From an uncultured Lachnospiraceae bacterium (GTDB lineage: Bacteria > Bacillota > Clostridia > Lachnospirales > Lachnospiraceae), in contig CAKRIL010000054.1 in the NCBI GenBank assembly GCA_934343915.1, forward strand, positions 1 through 15,807: a stretch of 15,807 bases of DNA, given 5' to 3'. This document shows positions 6,808 to 15,768 of the stretch, in pieces. Both the position numbers and the translations under genes were made by a program. Within the stretch, counting starts at the first letter, position 1, and each line of letters begins with the position of its first letter. The notes below the pieces were generated by a model. It searched no databases. It was not told the origin of the DNA and was given only the letters and a program-made list of their open reading frames with translations.

Positions 6808-9800
6808 TCTTCCCTCACATTTATATTCTGATAAAATCCATACATCATTTTTGCAGCCTCAGCACGTTCAGCAAATTTTTTCGGTTCAAAATATCCATCA
6901 CCTGTCCCCTGAATAATATTCGCACTTTTCATGCGACTGACCGAATCACGTGCATAACTGCTTATGAAAGAATCATCAAGGAAGATGCTGCCTTCATCTT
7001 TTAGAACAATGGGTTTGTTCAGATTATCTGCTGCCCGGCAAAGCATTACCGCAATATCTTCCCGGGTTATGCTTTCTCCCACGCCAAAGCTGCCATCATC
7101 CTTTCCCACTATGATTCCATACTTCTGAGCGCTGCCTATGTATGGCGCATACCAGGCGTTACTGCTCACATCACAAAAGTCGGTTTCTGCTCCTTCATAA
7201 TCCAGTTCAAACAGCATTACCAGCATTTTAACAAACTCCTCACGACTGATGAAGTCATGCGGTCTGAATGAGTCAGCATCGGAAATCACATTCATCTCAT
7301 TCAATTTACAGATACTTGTTTTCGCCCATTCAACACTGTCCAAATCATTAAATTTTACAACATCGTCATGGCTGACATCAGAATTGTCCGGCTGAATCCC
7401 AGTACTGATGCTTATGCCGCCACTGAAGCTGGTGCCTCGGCTGCCTCCGCTGCTTCCGCCGCCGTTTGAAACTATATTATTCGAAGAAGAATTGCTGATC
7501 TGCATTTTATATTTCTCTGTTTCGCTGTTAAGCAAACTCATCAAGCCTTCAAAATCCGTAAACTTGCTGTTTTTTATTTTATTGCAAATTTCATTTTTTG
7601 CAGTTGAACTAAGCTTCTTAAAATAAGAATAGCTGCTATTCGGATCACTTATTACAGCTTTTCCTGCAATTATATCCTCATTCGTAATAATAACCTCAGC
7701 AAGCGATGACCACTCCGTGTTCTGAATTTTTTCAAACACACTGTAAGCACGGTTCAGCATAGCAAACATATCATCATAAGTGCTGTATGGCTTTTGAGCA
7801 AGCAGTACGCTGCATGTGTTCCCCGTTACCATTTCAGAGGCTAAATTCATTTTTGACAAATACTCATTCAGGACATCATTGATGTCTTCCTTTTTCACTG
7901 AAGCATTTATCCTTTCCAAAATAACTGATTTAGTGATTTCTCCTAAATAATTCAGTTCTGTTTCTGCAAAAACACCGTCTCCGCCAATTGTTATAGACAA
8001 ATCATAATCTGTTTCATCGCCCGGAATATCATATTCTATCTCAAATCTGCCGTTTTCTGTTGTCATTACAGGTATAAAAATATTGATTGTGTTATAGTCG
8101 GTTATATGTGCAAGCACCAACCTTCCTGCAACGTCTCCTGCATTTCCGGATACAGATACTGTGCTTTTCACTATTTCTTGTTCTTCTATTACTGTTTCAA
8201 CATCTGTTCCCAAAAGTTCTATATCCTCTTTCGAACTTGCTGCTGACAACACTCCAAGTGTGTCCACGTCTTCAATAATAAATGAATACGCATAATCTCC
8301 GTCATCAAGCAAAATATCTATGCTTCTTCTAACAACATCGCCGCTGTCTGCTGTAAGATCCAGAATCTGCGGAGCTCCTTTAATTTTGCCCTGTTCATCA
8401 TAGCAAACATAGATTCCACTTAATCCTTCTTGTTCTGCATATGGATTATATACAGTAAAATCAACTGTATTTTCTGTAAATTCAGTCTGACAAATTATTT
8501 TTTTCTTACCGGTATTAACGGTACAGGAAAAGTCCTTCTCCAGCACTCCTCCGAAACAATCTTCCACACCCGATTTAATCATTACCGTATATTCGCTCTC
8601 AAAATCCAGCGGACTTTGAGGAATAATTTTCAGGTATACACCGTTTGTCTCACAGACAAAGGAAACCTCATCATCTTCTCCTGTTTTAACCAGAGAAACC
8701 TGACTTGCATCCAATTTATCCAAAATCGGATTTGCCGTACGGAAACTGAATGCCTCCAGTACCCCAAAATCACTTTTATTTGCCACTTCGTCACAAATAA
8801 AATCATTTTCGCCCACATACATCCACTTTATTTCATCTATATAAAAATCTACGTTTTCAGCCGATGCCGGGAACCACATATAAAAATATGACAAATTCCA
8901 GTCATCCAGCTTTGAAACAGTATTCTGACTATCGTCCTTTATATTTTCATATTTTTCAGTAATTGTATTATTACCGTTTGTCATAGTCAGCTTTTCATCA
9001 TCAAAGATAAATGAAAGCTCCATTTCTGATTTCCATCCGCCCGTGCACAGTCTGTAATCGGTCTCCCAATGGTTTGTTATGTATATATTTCCGTCCTTTG
9101 TCAGCTTTGCAATCTGAACTCCCTGACCGTTTGCCGCTTTAACCTTAAATACTGTATTTCCGGTTGAAAATGTCGTTCCGCCGAATTTTATTTTCAAAAT
9201 TCTTTTTCCGTTCTCCGGAAAGCTTATTGCTTTTGTAAGATCAATTGCTCCGCCGAGAGTCGTAGACTCCGCCGTTAGTCTGAGCATCCCGTCCTCTGCA
9301 AAAAGGCTGGCACCGCCGTCAATATTGACATTGGTTTTTGTTCCCACCGCATCAAGATTATCAAATTCCTCAGCTTCAATCTCTGTTGAGCAGAATGGGT
9401 TTCTGAGCAGACTGCTTATCCGCACATCATCCACATATATTGCCTCACCATCAGGACACTCGCCGTTTATGGATATGCGAATCCTGTTCGCGCATCCGCT
9501 CGTATTGAATCCTCTGTCCCCCGAAAATTCACCGCCCTGCAATTCGATTTCACTGCCGTTTAAAAACACTCTGTATTTAACATTATATAGGTCATTATCA
9601 TTTACCGAAGCGTCAGAAAACAGATAAAATTCAAAGTGCATTTCCTCTCCGCTTTCATAGGTAATTTCCTCTGAACCGGACTTATATCTCAGCGGAGAAG
9701 GGTTATCAATTTCATAGATTCTGCCATCATTTTGCAGAATTAAAAGATGTCTCGGAGATTGCCATGTCAGAGCTGTTATGGTTAGAGGACACTCCTGAAC

Positions 9801-10091
9801 CGGATATAATGTGACCTCAACCTTTTGAAACTGTACATTTTCAACCTTGTCTTCTCCTCTCATCATAATATAGCGATCCCCGGTGTTTTTCGGGATAAGC
9901 ATAAGTCGTCCGTCAACTGCCTCAGCTGTTTCCATCGCAAAAGCATCCATCCTATAATCATCGGATGAAAAGGTTTCCTCAAAGTATGTCTCTGTTTCAA
10001 ATCCCGCTGAATCGGTTTCAGCAGCCAACACAGGTTGGAAAACATATATCAGCATTACAGCACATAGCATAATACGCAAAAATATTTTCAT
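6804..10091 (-). CDS. Secreted surface protein with lectin-like and Ig-like domains and three C-terminal SLH repeats
   Basis: A 1095-residue protein with a signal peptide (1-23, cleavage near VLA/A). Two jelly-roll, lectin-like regions follow, at about 38-227 (ending YVDDVRI) and 243-427 (ending YIDEIKW). An SbsA-type Ig-like domain spans about 438-528 and further beta-rich modules about 530-725. A helical region with repeated E-I/I-N-K-type helices (about 730-860) precedes a Gly/Ser-rich linker (868-895), then three SLH repeats at about 914-956, 972-1017 and 1036-1080. The SLH repeats would bind wall polymer and the rest would project outward. There are no catalytic residues I can identify, so binding of polysaccharide or display of enzymes is the likely role. 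The start is supported by AGAAAGGA about 6 bases upstream and by a promoter-like sequence. It overlaps the next SLH gene by four bases, which implies a partnership. Confidence 0.8.
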   Translation of the reverse strand: MKIFLRIMLCAVMLIYVFQPVLAAETDSAGFETETYFEETFSSDDYRMDAFAMETAEAVDGRLMLIPKNTGDRYIMMRGEDKVENVQFQKVEVTLYPVQECPLTITALTWQSPRHLLILQNDGRIYEIDNPSPLRYKSGSEEITYESGEEMHFEFYLFSDASVNDNDLYNVKYRVFLNGSEIELQGGEFSGDRGFNTSGCANRIRISINGECPDGEAIYVDDVRISSLLRNPFCSTEIEAEEFDNLDAVGTKTNVNIDGGASLFAEDGMLRLTAESTTLGGAIDLTKAISFPENGKRILKIKFGGTTFSTGNTVFKVKAANGQGVQIAKLTKDGNIYITNHWETDYRLCTGGWKSEMELSFIFDDEKLTMTNGNNTITEKYENIKDDSQNTVSKLDDWNLSYFYMWFPASAENVDFYIDEIKWMYVGENDFICDEVANKSDFGVLEAFSFRTANPILDKLDASQVSLVKTGEDDEVSFVCETNGVYLKIIPQSPLDFESEYTVMIKSGVEDCFGGVLEKDFSCTVNTGKKKIICQTEFTENTVDFTVYNPYAEQEGLSGIYVCYDEQGKIKGAPQILDLTADSGDVVRRSIDILLDDGDYAYSFIIEDVDTLGVLSAASSKEDIELLGTDVETVIEEQEIVKSTVSVSGNAGDVAGRLVLAHITDYNTINIFIPVMTTENGRFEIEYDIPGDETDYDLSITIGGDGVFAETELNYLGEITKSVILERINASVKKEDINDVLNEYLSKMNLASEMVTGNTCSVLLAQKPYSTYDDMFAMLNRAYSVFEKIQNTEWSSLAEVIITNEDIIAGKAVISDPNSSYSYFKKLSSTAKNEICNKIKNSKFTDFEGLMSLLNSETEKYKMQISNSSSNNIVSNGGGSSGGSRGTSFSGGISISTGIQPDNSDVSHDDVVKFNDLDSVEWAKTSICKLNEMNVISDADSFRPHDFISREEFVKMLVMLFELDYEGAETDFCDVSSNAWYAPYIGSAQKYGIIVGKDDGSFGVGESITREDIAVMLCRAADNLNKPIVLKDEGSIFLDDSFISSYARDSVSRMKSANIIQGTGDGYFEPKKFAERAEAAKMMYGFYQNINVREE

Positions 10092-10110
10092 TTTTTATCC
10101 TTTCTGCTAA

Positions 10111-10139
10111 ATTATATATTTTATTATCACCCTTGTCAC
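10111..10139 (-). promoter_or_regulatory. Candidate internal promoter before the first SLH gene
   Basis: Minus-strand GTGACA (10134-10139), five of six matches to the -35 consensus, 17 bases from a perfect TATAAT (10111-10116). RNA would start near 10104, which almost coincides with the ribosome binding site (10098-10105) and leaves a leader of only about 13 bases. The consensus match is good but the geometry is tight, so this may be an AT-rich coincidence. Confidence 0.35.
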
Positions 10140-10169
10140 CATTATAAATAATAAGCAGGATATTCTGCA

Positions 10170-13100
10170 TTATTTTGCGCTTGATAAAACAAATGGCAGG
10201 GACCGTCCCAAAGAATCTTTAAAATCCGCGGTTATTACTGCTTCAGTATTACCTTGTGAGAATGAAATTCTTGTGTCTCCCTCTGAAAACTCATAATTTC
10301 CGGTAATGCGAAGCTCTGCTTTGTCAAGCTTATGCGTAGGATCGCTGACCGCAATCTCCAGTCCGTCCTCTGTTTCCTCAAACATTACAATCATAGGCTC
10401 GGAAACGGTAATATTATTAAATTTACCGCTTTGCCAGAACACAATTCCGGTTGTGTTTAAATTCTTTTCTTTAACAGCCTGAACCTCCGGTTTATTTGCC
10501 AATATCTGAATGTCCGGATTCTCGGAATAGCTTTGAATCTCCGCGGCGGTTTTTGTCGGCAGCGAGACATAGCTGTAGGTTCCGCCCTTTGGTGAAATTC
10601 CATGTGAAAACCACATTTCAATAAACGGCAGCTTGTTTATCACTCTGTCAAGCACCAGCTCACCACCGTCAGGAAAATAATAGCCTCCGAAATTTTCAAG
10701 ATGAACCCACTTTGGATTGACTATTGTTTTTGTCCATGTTTCATCTTCAGGCATTGTCTCTCCGTCAACTGTAATGTTATCTTCACCGATGATTACTTCT
10801 CCTGTGCCCTTCTCTCTATGTCTTATAATCCGGTTTTCTACCACCGTCTGAACCTCAAACCCATCATCGGCATTGATATCCGCACCCAGCGCCACCAATT
10901 CATCATCAAACATAAACCATGATTTTTTTGCAACAAGCGTACAGTCACGGTTAGGTAAATCACCGTTATAATTCTCATCAGTCTGAACAACTGCGCTCGG
11001 ATTGTCATTGTGACATGATTCCATGTCCATTGCTGCAGTCAGATACTTGCTGTTTAGCTCAACGCCACCAACAAAGTCCCTGTTTGGCAGCCACACCTTG
11101 CCAAAGGCAATATTCGCTTCCACTCGTTCTTGTGTATCTACCGTTGTTCCCGGCGTATGATATGGATTGAATAAATCCCAGTATCCCTCCGGATTTATCT
11201 GTGTGTATGCGTAAGGATCGCTGTCTGTATATGTCAAAACAGTTCCTTCATTGTTATACCAACCATTCATATTGGAGCCGTTTATGGATTCCCATGTTGC
11301 CAGTCTCTCCGATGACATTGCAACAGCAAATCCAAAATCTTTCTTAATATGGGTCACAACGTCACCTGTATAATATACTTTGCTCCGCTCATATGGCTCA
11401 TCGCTTATGCTTTCTTTCGCCAAAATGTTATTCAGTGTTTCCCATTCAGGCACACTTAACATTCTGGTTATATCTTTGTAGGTGTCTTCACCTAAATCAT
11501 CTCTTACAATACGTTTTACCTGTTTTTCAATTTCAGCGTCATCATTTTCTCCGAATACCCCATAAAGCTGTATATAGCTTAAAAGCGGAAACGATGTATT
11601 ATATGGCTCGTTATATCTCATTCTCTGGGCTGTTGCATTTGTTATACATCCATTATTAAAAATGTGCGCTGCAAAACCTTCATTCATAATTTTCATCACA
11701 TTATATAAAAGCGATGTTTGCGGTTCAAATTTTGTACCCGCAAGAATTGTCAGAACCGGAACAAGTCTGTCACAAATTGAACCATGACCATAACCATTAT
11801 TATAAGCATAATATACATGTGTTACATAGGTTCCGTCTTCATGCCATCCGTTCACGTCAGCGTCACAGAACTCAATAAGCAATTCGTAATCGTCAACTAA
11901 TCTTGACATCCAGTCCAAATCCTGCATAACAAGTGCGCTGAGTGTGCCGAGCTGAACTCTTGATGCGGCAATTGACGGTTCCCGATCCGTTCTCATAACC
12001 TTCTGAACATATATCGACGGTTTCATCCATTTTTCTGTTTGTTCACGGCTGACTTTGTCTCCCAAAAGCAATATTGTCTTTGTTATGTTCATACCGTTGC
12101 CGATATACCAGTCATTCCAGTCCCAATCCCAAAGTGATTTCCATCCTCTGTCCTCTATTTCCGCGTCTCCGAACAGATTGTCATAGCTCCAGTCCAACGC
12201 AAATATTACATCTTGGGCAAGTTCTTCATTGTGATAATATTCGCTCCCATACGTTGCATATCCTCTTGCGAGAGTCTGAATCTTTGAATAATGTGCACGC
12301 ATAAGCTTCGTTCCTGTGATTATCTCATTGCCAAACAAACACCTGTCAGTGGAATTCTTGTTTAATGATGCCCATGTTTCACGGCATCCATTATTTACAC
12401 CATCAATAAAGCTTTTTACATGCTCATTAGACAAATCACTGTTGCGTTCTTCGTCTCCTACCATATATTTCACCCATTTTGCTTTAAGCATGTCCCAATC
12501 ATCCTGAGTAACCTGATCTGGACTGAGACGATGCGTTCCTATAAGTTTTAACACCCTGTCAACTAATGCCTGTTGGGAAAAAATGGTGTCAGATGACTCT
12601 TTTTTACCTATTATAGTAAGCAAACCTTGATTTTCAGCGTATAAGCCCAGTTGCTCCGCAACCTCACAGACCGGAACATATACCATTTCATTTTTTACCG
12701 GCAAATTATCCATTGATGCTGTTTTCTCCCCAAGCGTCACGGAAGCCGAATTATCCGTTACATTACACTCTGCGTGAAGTGCTCTTTCAAAAAATGCAAT
12801 CGGCACCATTGGCTGACCCGAAATGTCTGTTGTAACCTTATCAAGATTGTCGCTTATCGGTAGAATTTCATCATTCTTCATGTAATATGCCGAAAAATTC
12901 TCTATCGCAACTCCATCCTCAAGCGCCTCATTAATCAGCTTGCGCTCCTCAGCTTCCTCAATCTCCGGATCAAGCTTCAGATGACCGTATACATTGTTGA
13001 TATATAACTCGCCTTCCGGGTCTGCTGTTCCTGCCCAACGACAAATAGAAAGCGTAGCATACTGCACCTTAGACCAATCTCCTATATCTCCTTGAGTCAG

Positions 13101-13568
13101 AAATTTATCCATTTTAATTTCAATAGTTTTCATTCCTGTCCAATTTACCTGTATATCATAGAAATGGGAAGCAATCGGCTTTGTCGCTCCCTCCGGCAAA
13201 TCATGATAAACAGCAAGCGTAAAAATCTCGTCGGTCTTTTTTTCGGACCATATGTCCATGGTTATACGGTCGCAGTCAGACCAATCACGCGGCACACTGT
13301 TTATTGTAATCAACTTGACCTTTGTATGATTATTATAGCGAAGACAAAAGTCTTGTCCTACAGTATGCAATCTCGACCATACTGCTCCGGTTTTAAAAAT
13401 ATCGGAAGGATTGTCCATTGGGACCAGCACCTTTGTTATATCCCTGCCATACTCTGCTCTAAGTTGATAGCCATCCCATGCTGCAAACGCAGAGGCTATT
13501 TGCCAAAAGAGCACTGCAAAACACAGAATCACAGCTACAGTCTCTTTAATTTTTCTTTTAAACATCAT
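10170..13568 (-). CDS. Secreted polysaccharide lyase family 8-like enzyme with CBM-like and stalk domains
   Basis: A 1132-residue exported enzyme (signal peptide 1-29, cleavage after SAFA). A carbohydrate-binding-like beta domain spans about 40-195, and a copper amine oxidase N-terminal-like stalk domain about 217-323 (V-P-I-A-F-F, then V-Y-V-P-V-C-E-V-A). The helical lyase domain is about 330-715 and the beta-sandwich lyase domain about 735-1000, with a C-terminal beta domain after it. PL8 hallmarks are WNDWYIGNG (484-492, aromatic patch), HEDGTYVTHVYYAYNNGYG (566-584 region onward) with H584 and Y593 spaced nine apart like the catalytic His/Tyr of hyaluronate and chondroitin AC lyases, R649/R651, and NPYHTPGTTVD (801-811). 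By eye the usual G-A-N-R motif reads A-A-S-R (534-537), so the carboxylate-neutralising Asn appears to be Ser536. It would cleave a uronic-acid polymer by beta-elimination. Substrate is not determinable. The start follows GAGGTGA by six bases. Confidence 0.8.
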   Translation of the reverse strand: MMFKRKIKETVAVILCFAVLFWQIASAFAAWDGYQLRAEYGRDITKVLVPMDNPSDIFKTGAVWSRLHTVGQDFCLRYNNHTKVKLITINSVPRDWSDCDRITMDIWSEKKTDEIFTLAVYHDLPEGATKPIASHFYDIQVNWTGMKTIEIKMDKFLTQGDIGDWSKVQYATLSICRWAGTADPEGELYINNVYGHLKLDPEIEEAEERKLINEALEDGVAIENFSAYYMKNDEILPISDNLDKVTTDISGQPMVPIAFFERALHAECNVTDNSASVTLGEKTASMDNLPVKNEMVYVPVCEVAEQLGLYAENQGLLTIIGKKESSDTIFSQQALVDRVLKLIGTHRLSPDQVTQDDWDMLKAKWVKYMVGDEERNSDLSNEHVKSFIDGVNNGCRETWASLNKNSTDRCLFGNEIITGTKLMRAHYSKIQTLARGYATYGSEYYHNEELAQDVIFALDWSYDNLFGDAEIEDRGWKSLWDWDWNDWYIGNGMNITKTILLLGDKVSREQTEKWMKPSIYVQKVMRTDREPSIAASRVQLGTLSALVMQDLDWMSRLVDDYELLIEFCDADVNGWHEDGTYVTHVYYAYNNGYGHGSICDRLVPVLTILAGTKFEPQTSLLYNVMKIMNEGFAAHIFNNGCITNATAQRMRYNEPYNTSFPLLSYIQLYGVFGENDDAEIEKQVKRIVRDDLGEDTYKDITRMLSVPEWETLNNILAKESISDEPYERSKVYYTGDVVTHIKKDFGFAVAMSSERLATWESINGSNMNGWYNNEGTVLTYTDSDPYAYTQINPEGYWDLFNPYHTPGTTVDTQERVEANIAFGKVWLPNRDFVGGVELNSKYLTAAMDMESCHNDNPSAVVQTDENYNGDLPNRDCTLVAKKSWFMFDDELVALGADINADDGFEVQTVVENRIIRHREKGTGEVIIGEDNITVDGETMPEDETWTKTIVNPKWVHLENFGGYYFPDGGELVLDRVINKLPFIEMWFSHGISPKGGTYSYVSLPTKTAAEIQSYSENPDIQILANKPEVQAVKEKNLNTTGIVFWQSGKFNNITVSEPMIVMFEETEDGLEIAVSDPTHKLDKAELRITGNYEFSEGDTRISFSQGNTEAVITADFKDSLGRSLPFVLSSAK

Positions 13569-13671
13569 TACACTTCACCTCTGTATATGGAGTATTTTTT
13601 ATTACATCTTCAAATAAAATCATATATGTTCATAAATTCCTTCTCCGCATACGAACCTTCCTGACAAAACA

Positions 13672-15711
13672 TTATATTCCGGGAGTATATCTTTCTCCTG
13701 CTTCTATAGTTACCTGTTCACCATTCACTTTAATATATACCTTCACATTTGAATTATTTGATATAATACCTTTGCGTGAAATTTTCAGGTTTCTCACTGC
13801 ATTTACATAATCATAAATTTCTCCTTGTGTGGCTGTCCACATTGTATCTTTATGATCTGCATACATTTGTATAACTTTATCAACGTTAGGCTTTATCGTA
13901 GGATAACTGTCATGACCATAATGAACTGCATGACCCCAGATAAAGAATAATTTCATCTCGCCATCATCCTCAAGCGCAATAAATTTGTCAACAATATCCT
14001 GATCACTTCCGCCCTCAGCTGCAAAACTGCTTGTAGTTGTGCAGGTCGGTTTCCAATTATACCAATCCTCAGGCAAGTCGAAGCCTCCTGTCGTTCCGGC
14101 ACATCTTGCATACTTTATATGGGATTCATCACTTCTCAGCCAATCCCATACTTCGTCCTTATCAGAAAGTGCATTTTCAGGCCATACAAAGCCTCTTATT
14201 TCATTATCGGGGAACTCAGCCTTTATCGCATTGTAGCCATTGAGTACTTCTTCTTGGACCACACTTAGCTCCTCCGATTTTAAATTATTGTGACTATATG
14301 TATGATTTGCTATTTCATAACCGGCATACGCATCTGAGAGACTCTCCGTGTGCCATTTCAGATAATCTGCAATATTCTGACCAACAAAATTAAACGATGC
14401 TGCAAGTCCTTTGGTTCCCGAAGGCGCCCCCTCTTCAAAACGTTTTATCATTGCCATATCTGCATCAAAGCTAAGATCGTCCCAGCTTGTCGTTACCGCT
14501 TTTCTTACCCATCCAGGATAAAAATTCACATCTATATCAAAAGCGGTAACAGGAATAGTCCACTCCTCTGCCGGACACAACGGGGTTAAATCCGTATTTA
14601 ATACAAACGTTTTCCCGATGAACGTTCCTTCATCGTATCTGCTTATATCAAGGCTCGCTTCATAGTTTATTTTTCCGTTCACAAATTCTTGCATATCCAC
14701 ATCCACCAATCTCTTGTTACAATACACTGCTGTTAACACATTGGCACTTTCTGATATGCTGCCGGCAACCTTTGAAGTTACCGTCACAGAATTTCCATCA
14801 GCACTGAGCGTCGCGCTTTTTTCTTTTATCTGAACCGCTGTATTCAGGCTTTCTGCAATATCAGCAAAGGCAGCGGCTTTTTTATATAAATCTACCTTGA
14901 CATTATCAATACAAAAGCTTTCCGTTCCATCTGATACTTTGCCACCCGGCAATGTTATCCAGTATCTCATAATCTTTAAACCCGCGCGATTTGAAATCTC
15001 TGAGTTTGTATCATGATATCCGATTTCCGCACCGTTCATAAAAAGCTTTTCTGCACCGGTGGCAAAGTCTACCGCATAATCTATACGGTAGACCTCACCT
15101 CTATTATATGTATAACCACTTGACTGAGAAAATGCCTTTACCGTACCGTCGCTGCTAAGCTCCAATATCTGAGGAGAATATGCGGAATATCGTGGAGGCT
15201 GTAAATCTGTTCCGCTGCCGCCCGTATAATCATAGTACATCGGCACTACACCAATACCGGCATCAGACAGATTTGCAATCTCAAAAGAATACACCATTTT
15301 TGAAATATTGTCCGACACAGGCTCCACACCATCAGCTGTACCATTAAGCTTATTGTAGCATATCCCCGCATCGTTGCTACTGCTGTTTTGAAAAGTATGA
15401 GGATAAAGCTGATTGTTCATATATATATTCCCTGTTTGATTTTCCTTTGCAGTTACCTTCAGCATTTTTCTTCCATTGTTTTCCACATATGAAAATCCAC
15501 ATATGCTTGTATTTGATACACGAAAATTCATTCCATCGACACCCGGATTTGCTCCATCAGAGTAATTGTTGAAATCATCTCCATAGGTCTCTGATATCAT
15601 TCCAGTCAACAAATCTGACCCTGCCGCAAAGCAGGATAAATTTAATATCACGCACGAAATCAACAAAGTACAAAATACTATAAAAACTTTTTTATTATAA
15701 TCTCTCTGCAT
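13672..15711 (-). CDS. Secreted polysaccharide deacetylase (NodB/CE4-like) with N-terminal lectin-like domain
   Basis: A 679-residue exported protein. The hydrophobic leader spans about 9-30 with likely cleavage after CFA; L-I-S-C at 17-20 also matches a lipobox, but the residues after it stay hydrophobic, so a lipoprotein is less likely. A concanavalin-like jelly-roll domain (about 44-277, ending FCIDNVKVDLYK) is followed by a beta linker domain (about 295-392) and a NodB-type domain (about 403-640). NodB motif 1 reads TTSWDDLSFDAD with D411 and D412, motif 2 is NHTYSH with H470 and H474 as metal ligands, RGFVWPEN (506-513) stands for motif 3, and IWGHAVHYGH (591-600) for motif 5. A short C-terminal beta tail follows. 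The metal-binding Asp-His-His set is kept, so it may deacetylate the polymer attacked by the lyase, though some such relatives have other roles. It is the first gene of the set, with GAGGAG eight bases before ATG. Confidence 0.8.
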   Translation of the reverse strand: MQRDYNKKVFIVFCTLLISCVILNLSCFAAGSDLLTGMISETYGDDFNNYSDGANPGVDGMNFRVSNTSICGFSYVENNGRKMLKVTAKENQTGNIYMNNQLYPHTFQNSSSNDAGICYNKLNGTADGVEPVSDNISKMVYSFEIANLSDAGIGVVPMYYDYTGGSGTDLQPPRYSAYSPQILELSSDGTVKAFSQSSGYTYNRGEVYRIDYAVDFATGAEKLFMNGAEIGYHDTNSEISNRAGLKIMRYWITLPGGKVSDGTESFCIDNVKVDLYKKAAAFADIAESLNTAVQIKEKSATLSADGNSVTVTSKVAGSISESANVLTAVYCNKRLVDVDMQEFVNGKINYEASLDISRYDEGTFIGKTFVLNTDLTPLCPAEEWTIPVTAFDIDVNFYPGWVRKAVTTSWDDLSFDADMAMIKRFEEGAPSGTKGLAASFNFVGQNIADYLKWHTESLSDAYAGYEIANHTYSHNNLKSEELSVVQEEVLNGYNAIKAEFPDNEIRGFVWPENALSDKDEVWDWLRSDESHIKYARCAGTTGGFDLPEDWYNWKPTCTTTSSFAAEGGSDQDIVDKFIALEDDGEMKLFFIWGHAVHYGHDSYPTIKPNVDKVIQMYADHKDTMWTATQGEIYDYVNAVRNLKISRKGIISNNSNVKVYIKVNGEQVTIEAGERYTPGI

Positions 15712-15733
15712 AATAACTTCTCCTCGTATAATA

Positions 15734-15763
15734 AATATAGTAGTTTTTAGAGTTCCTCTCCAA
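15734..15763 (-). promoter_or_regulatory. Candidate promoter of the operon
   Basis: Minus-strand TTGGAG (15758-15763, four of six) lies 18 bases from TATATT (15734-15739, five of six). RNA would start near 15727, leaving a leader of about 16 bases with the GAGGAG site (15720-15725) near its 5' end, which is tight. The -35 box sits in the loop of an inverted repeat AGTTC/GAACT (15751-15755, 15764-15768). A promoter further upstream, beyond the window, is equally possible. Confidence 0.3.
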
Positions 15764-15768
15764 GAACT
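15751..15768. repeat. Inverted repeat overlapping the putative -35 box
   Basis: AGTTC (15751-15755) and GAACT (15764-15768) are perfect inverted arms eight bases apart, centred on the candidate -35 of the first gene. Dyads in this place are typical of operators, but five-base arms occur by chance fairly often and I cannot name a binding protein. Confidence 0.25.

Noticed and set aside
8430..8891. Plus-strand open frame of 153 codons inside the first SLH gene
   Set aside because: It is antisense to a well-supported gene, with a Cys/Phe/Ile-rich translation typical of antisense frames and no recognisable domain.
10147..10174. Weak hairpin around GCAG/CTGC after the lyase gene, a possible terminator
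   Set aside because: Only four GC-containing pairs and an AT extension with a bulge; no proper T-tract follows, so it is unlikely to stop transcription.
13092..13664. Plus-strand open frame of 190 codons over the start of the lyase gene
   Set aside because: It is antisense to the signal peptide and N-terminal domain of the lyase, shows no family pattern, and the minus-strand gene has clear domains and a ribosome binding site.
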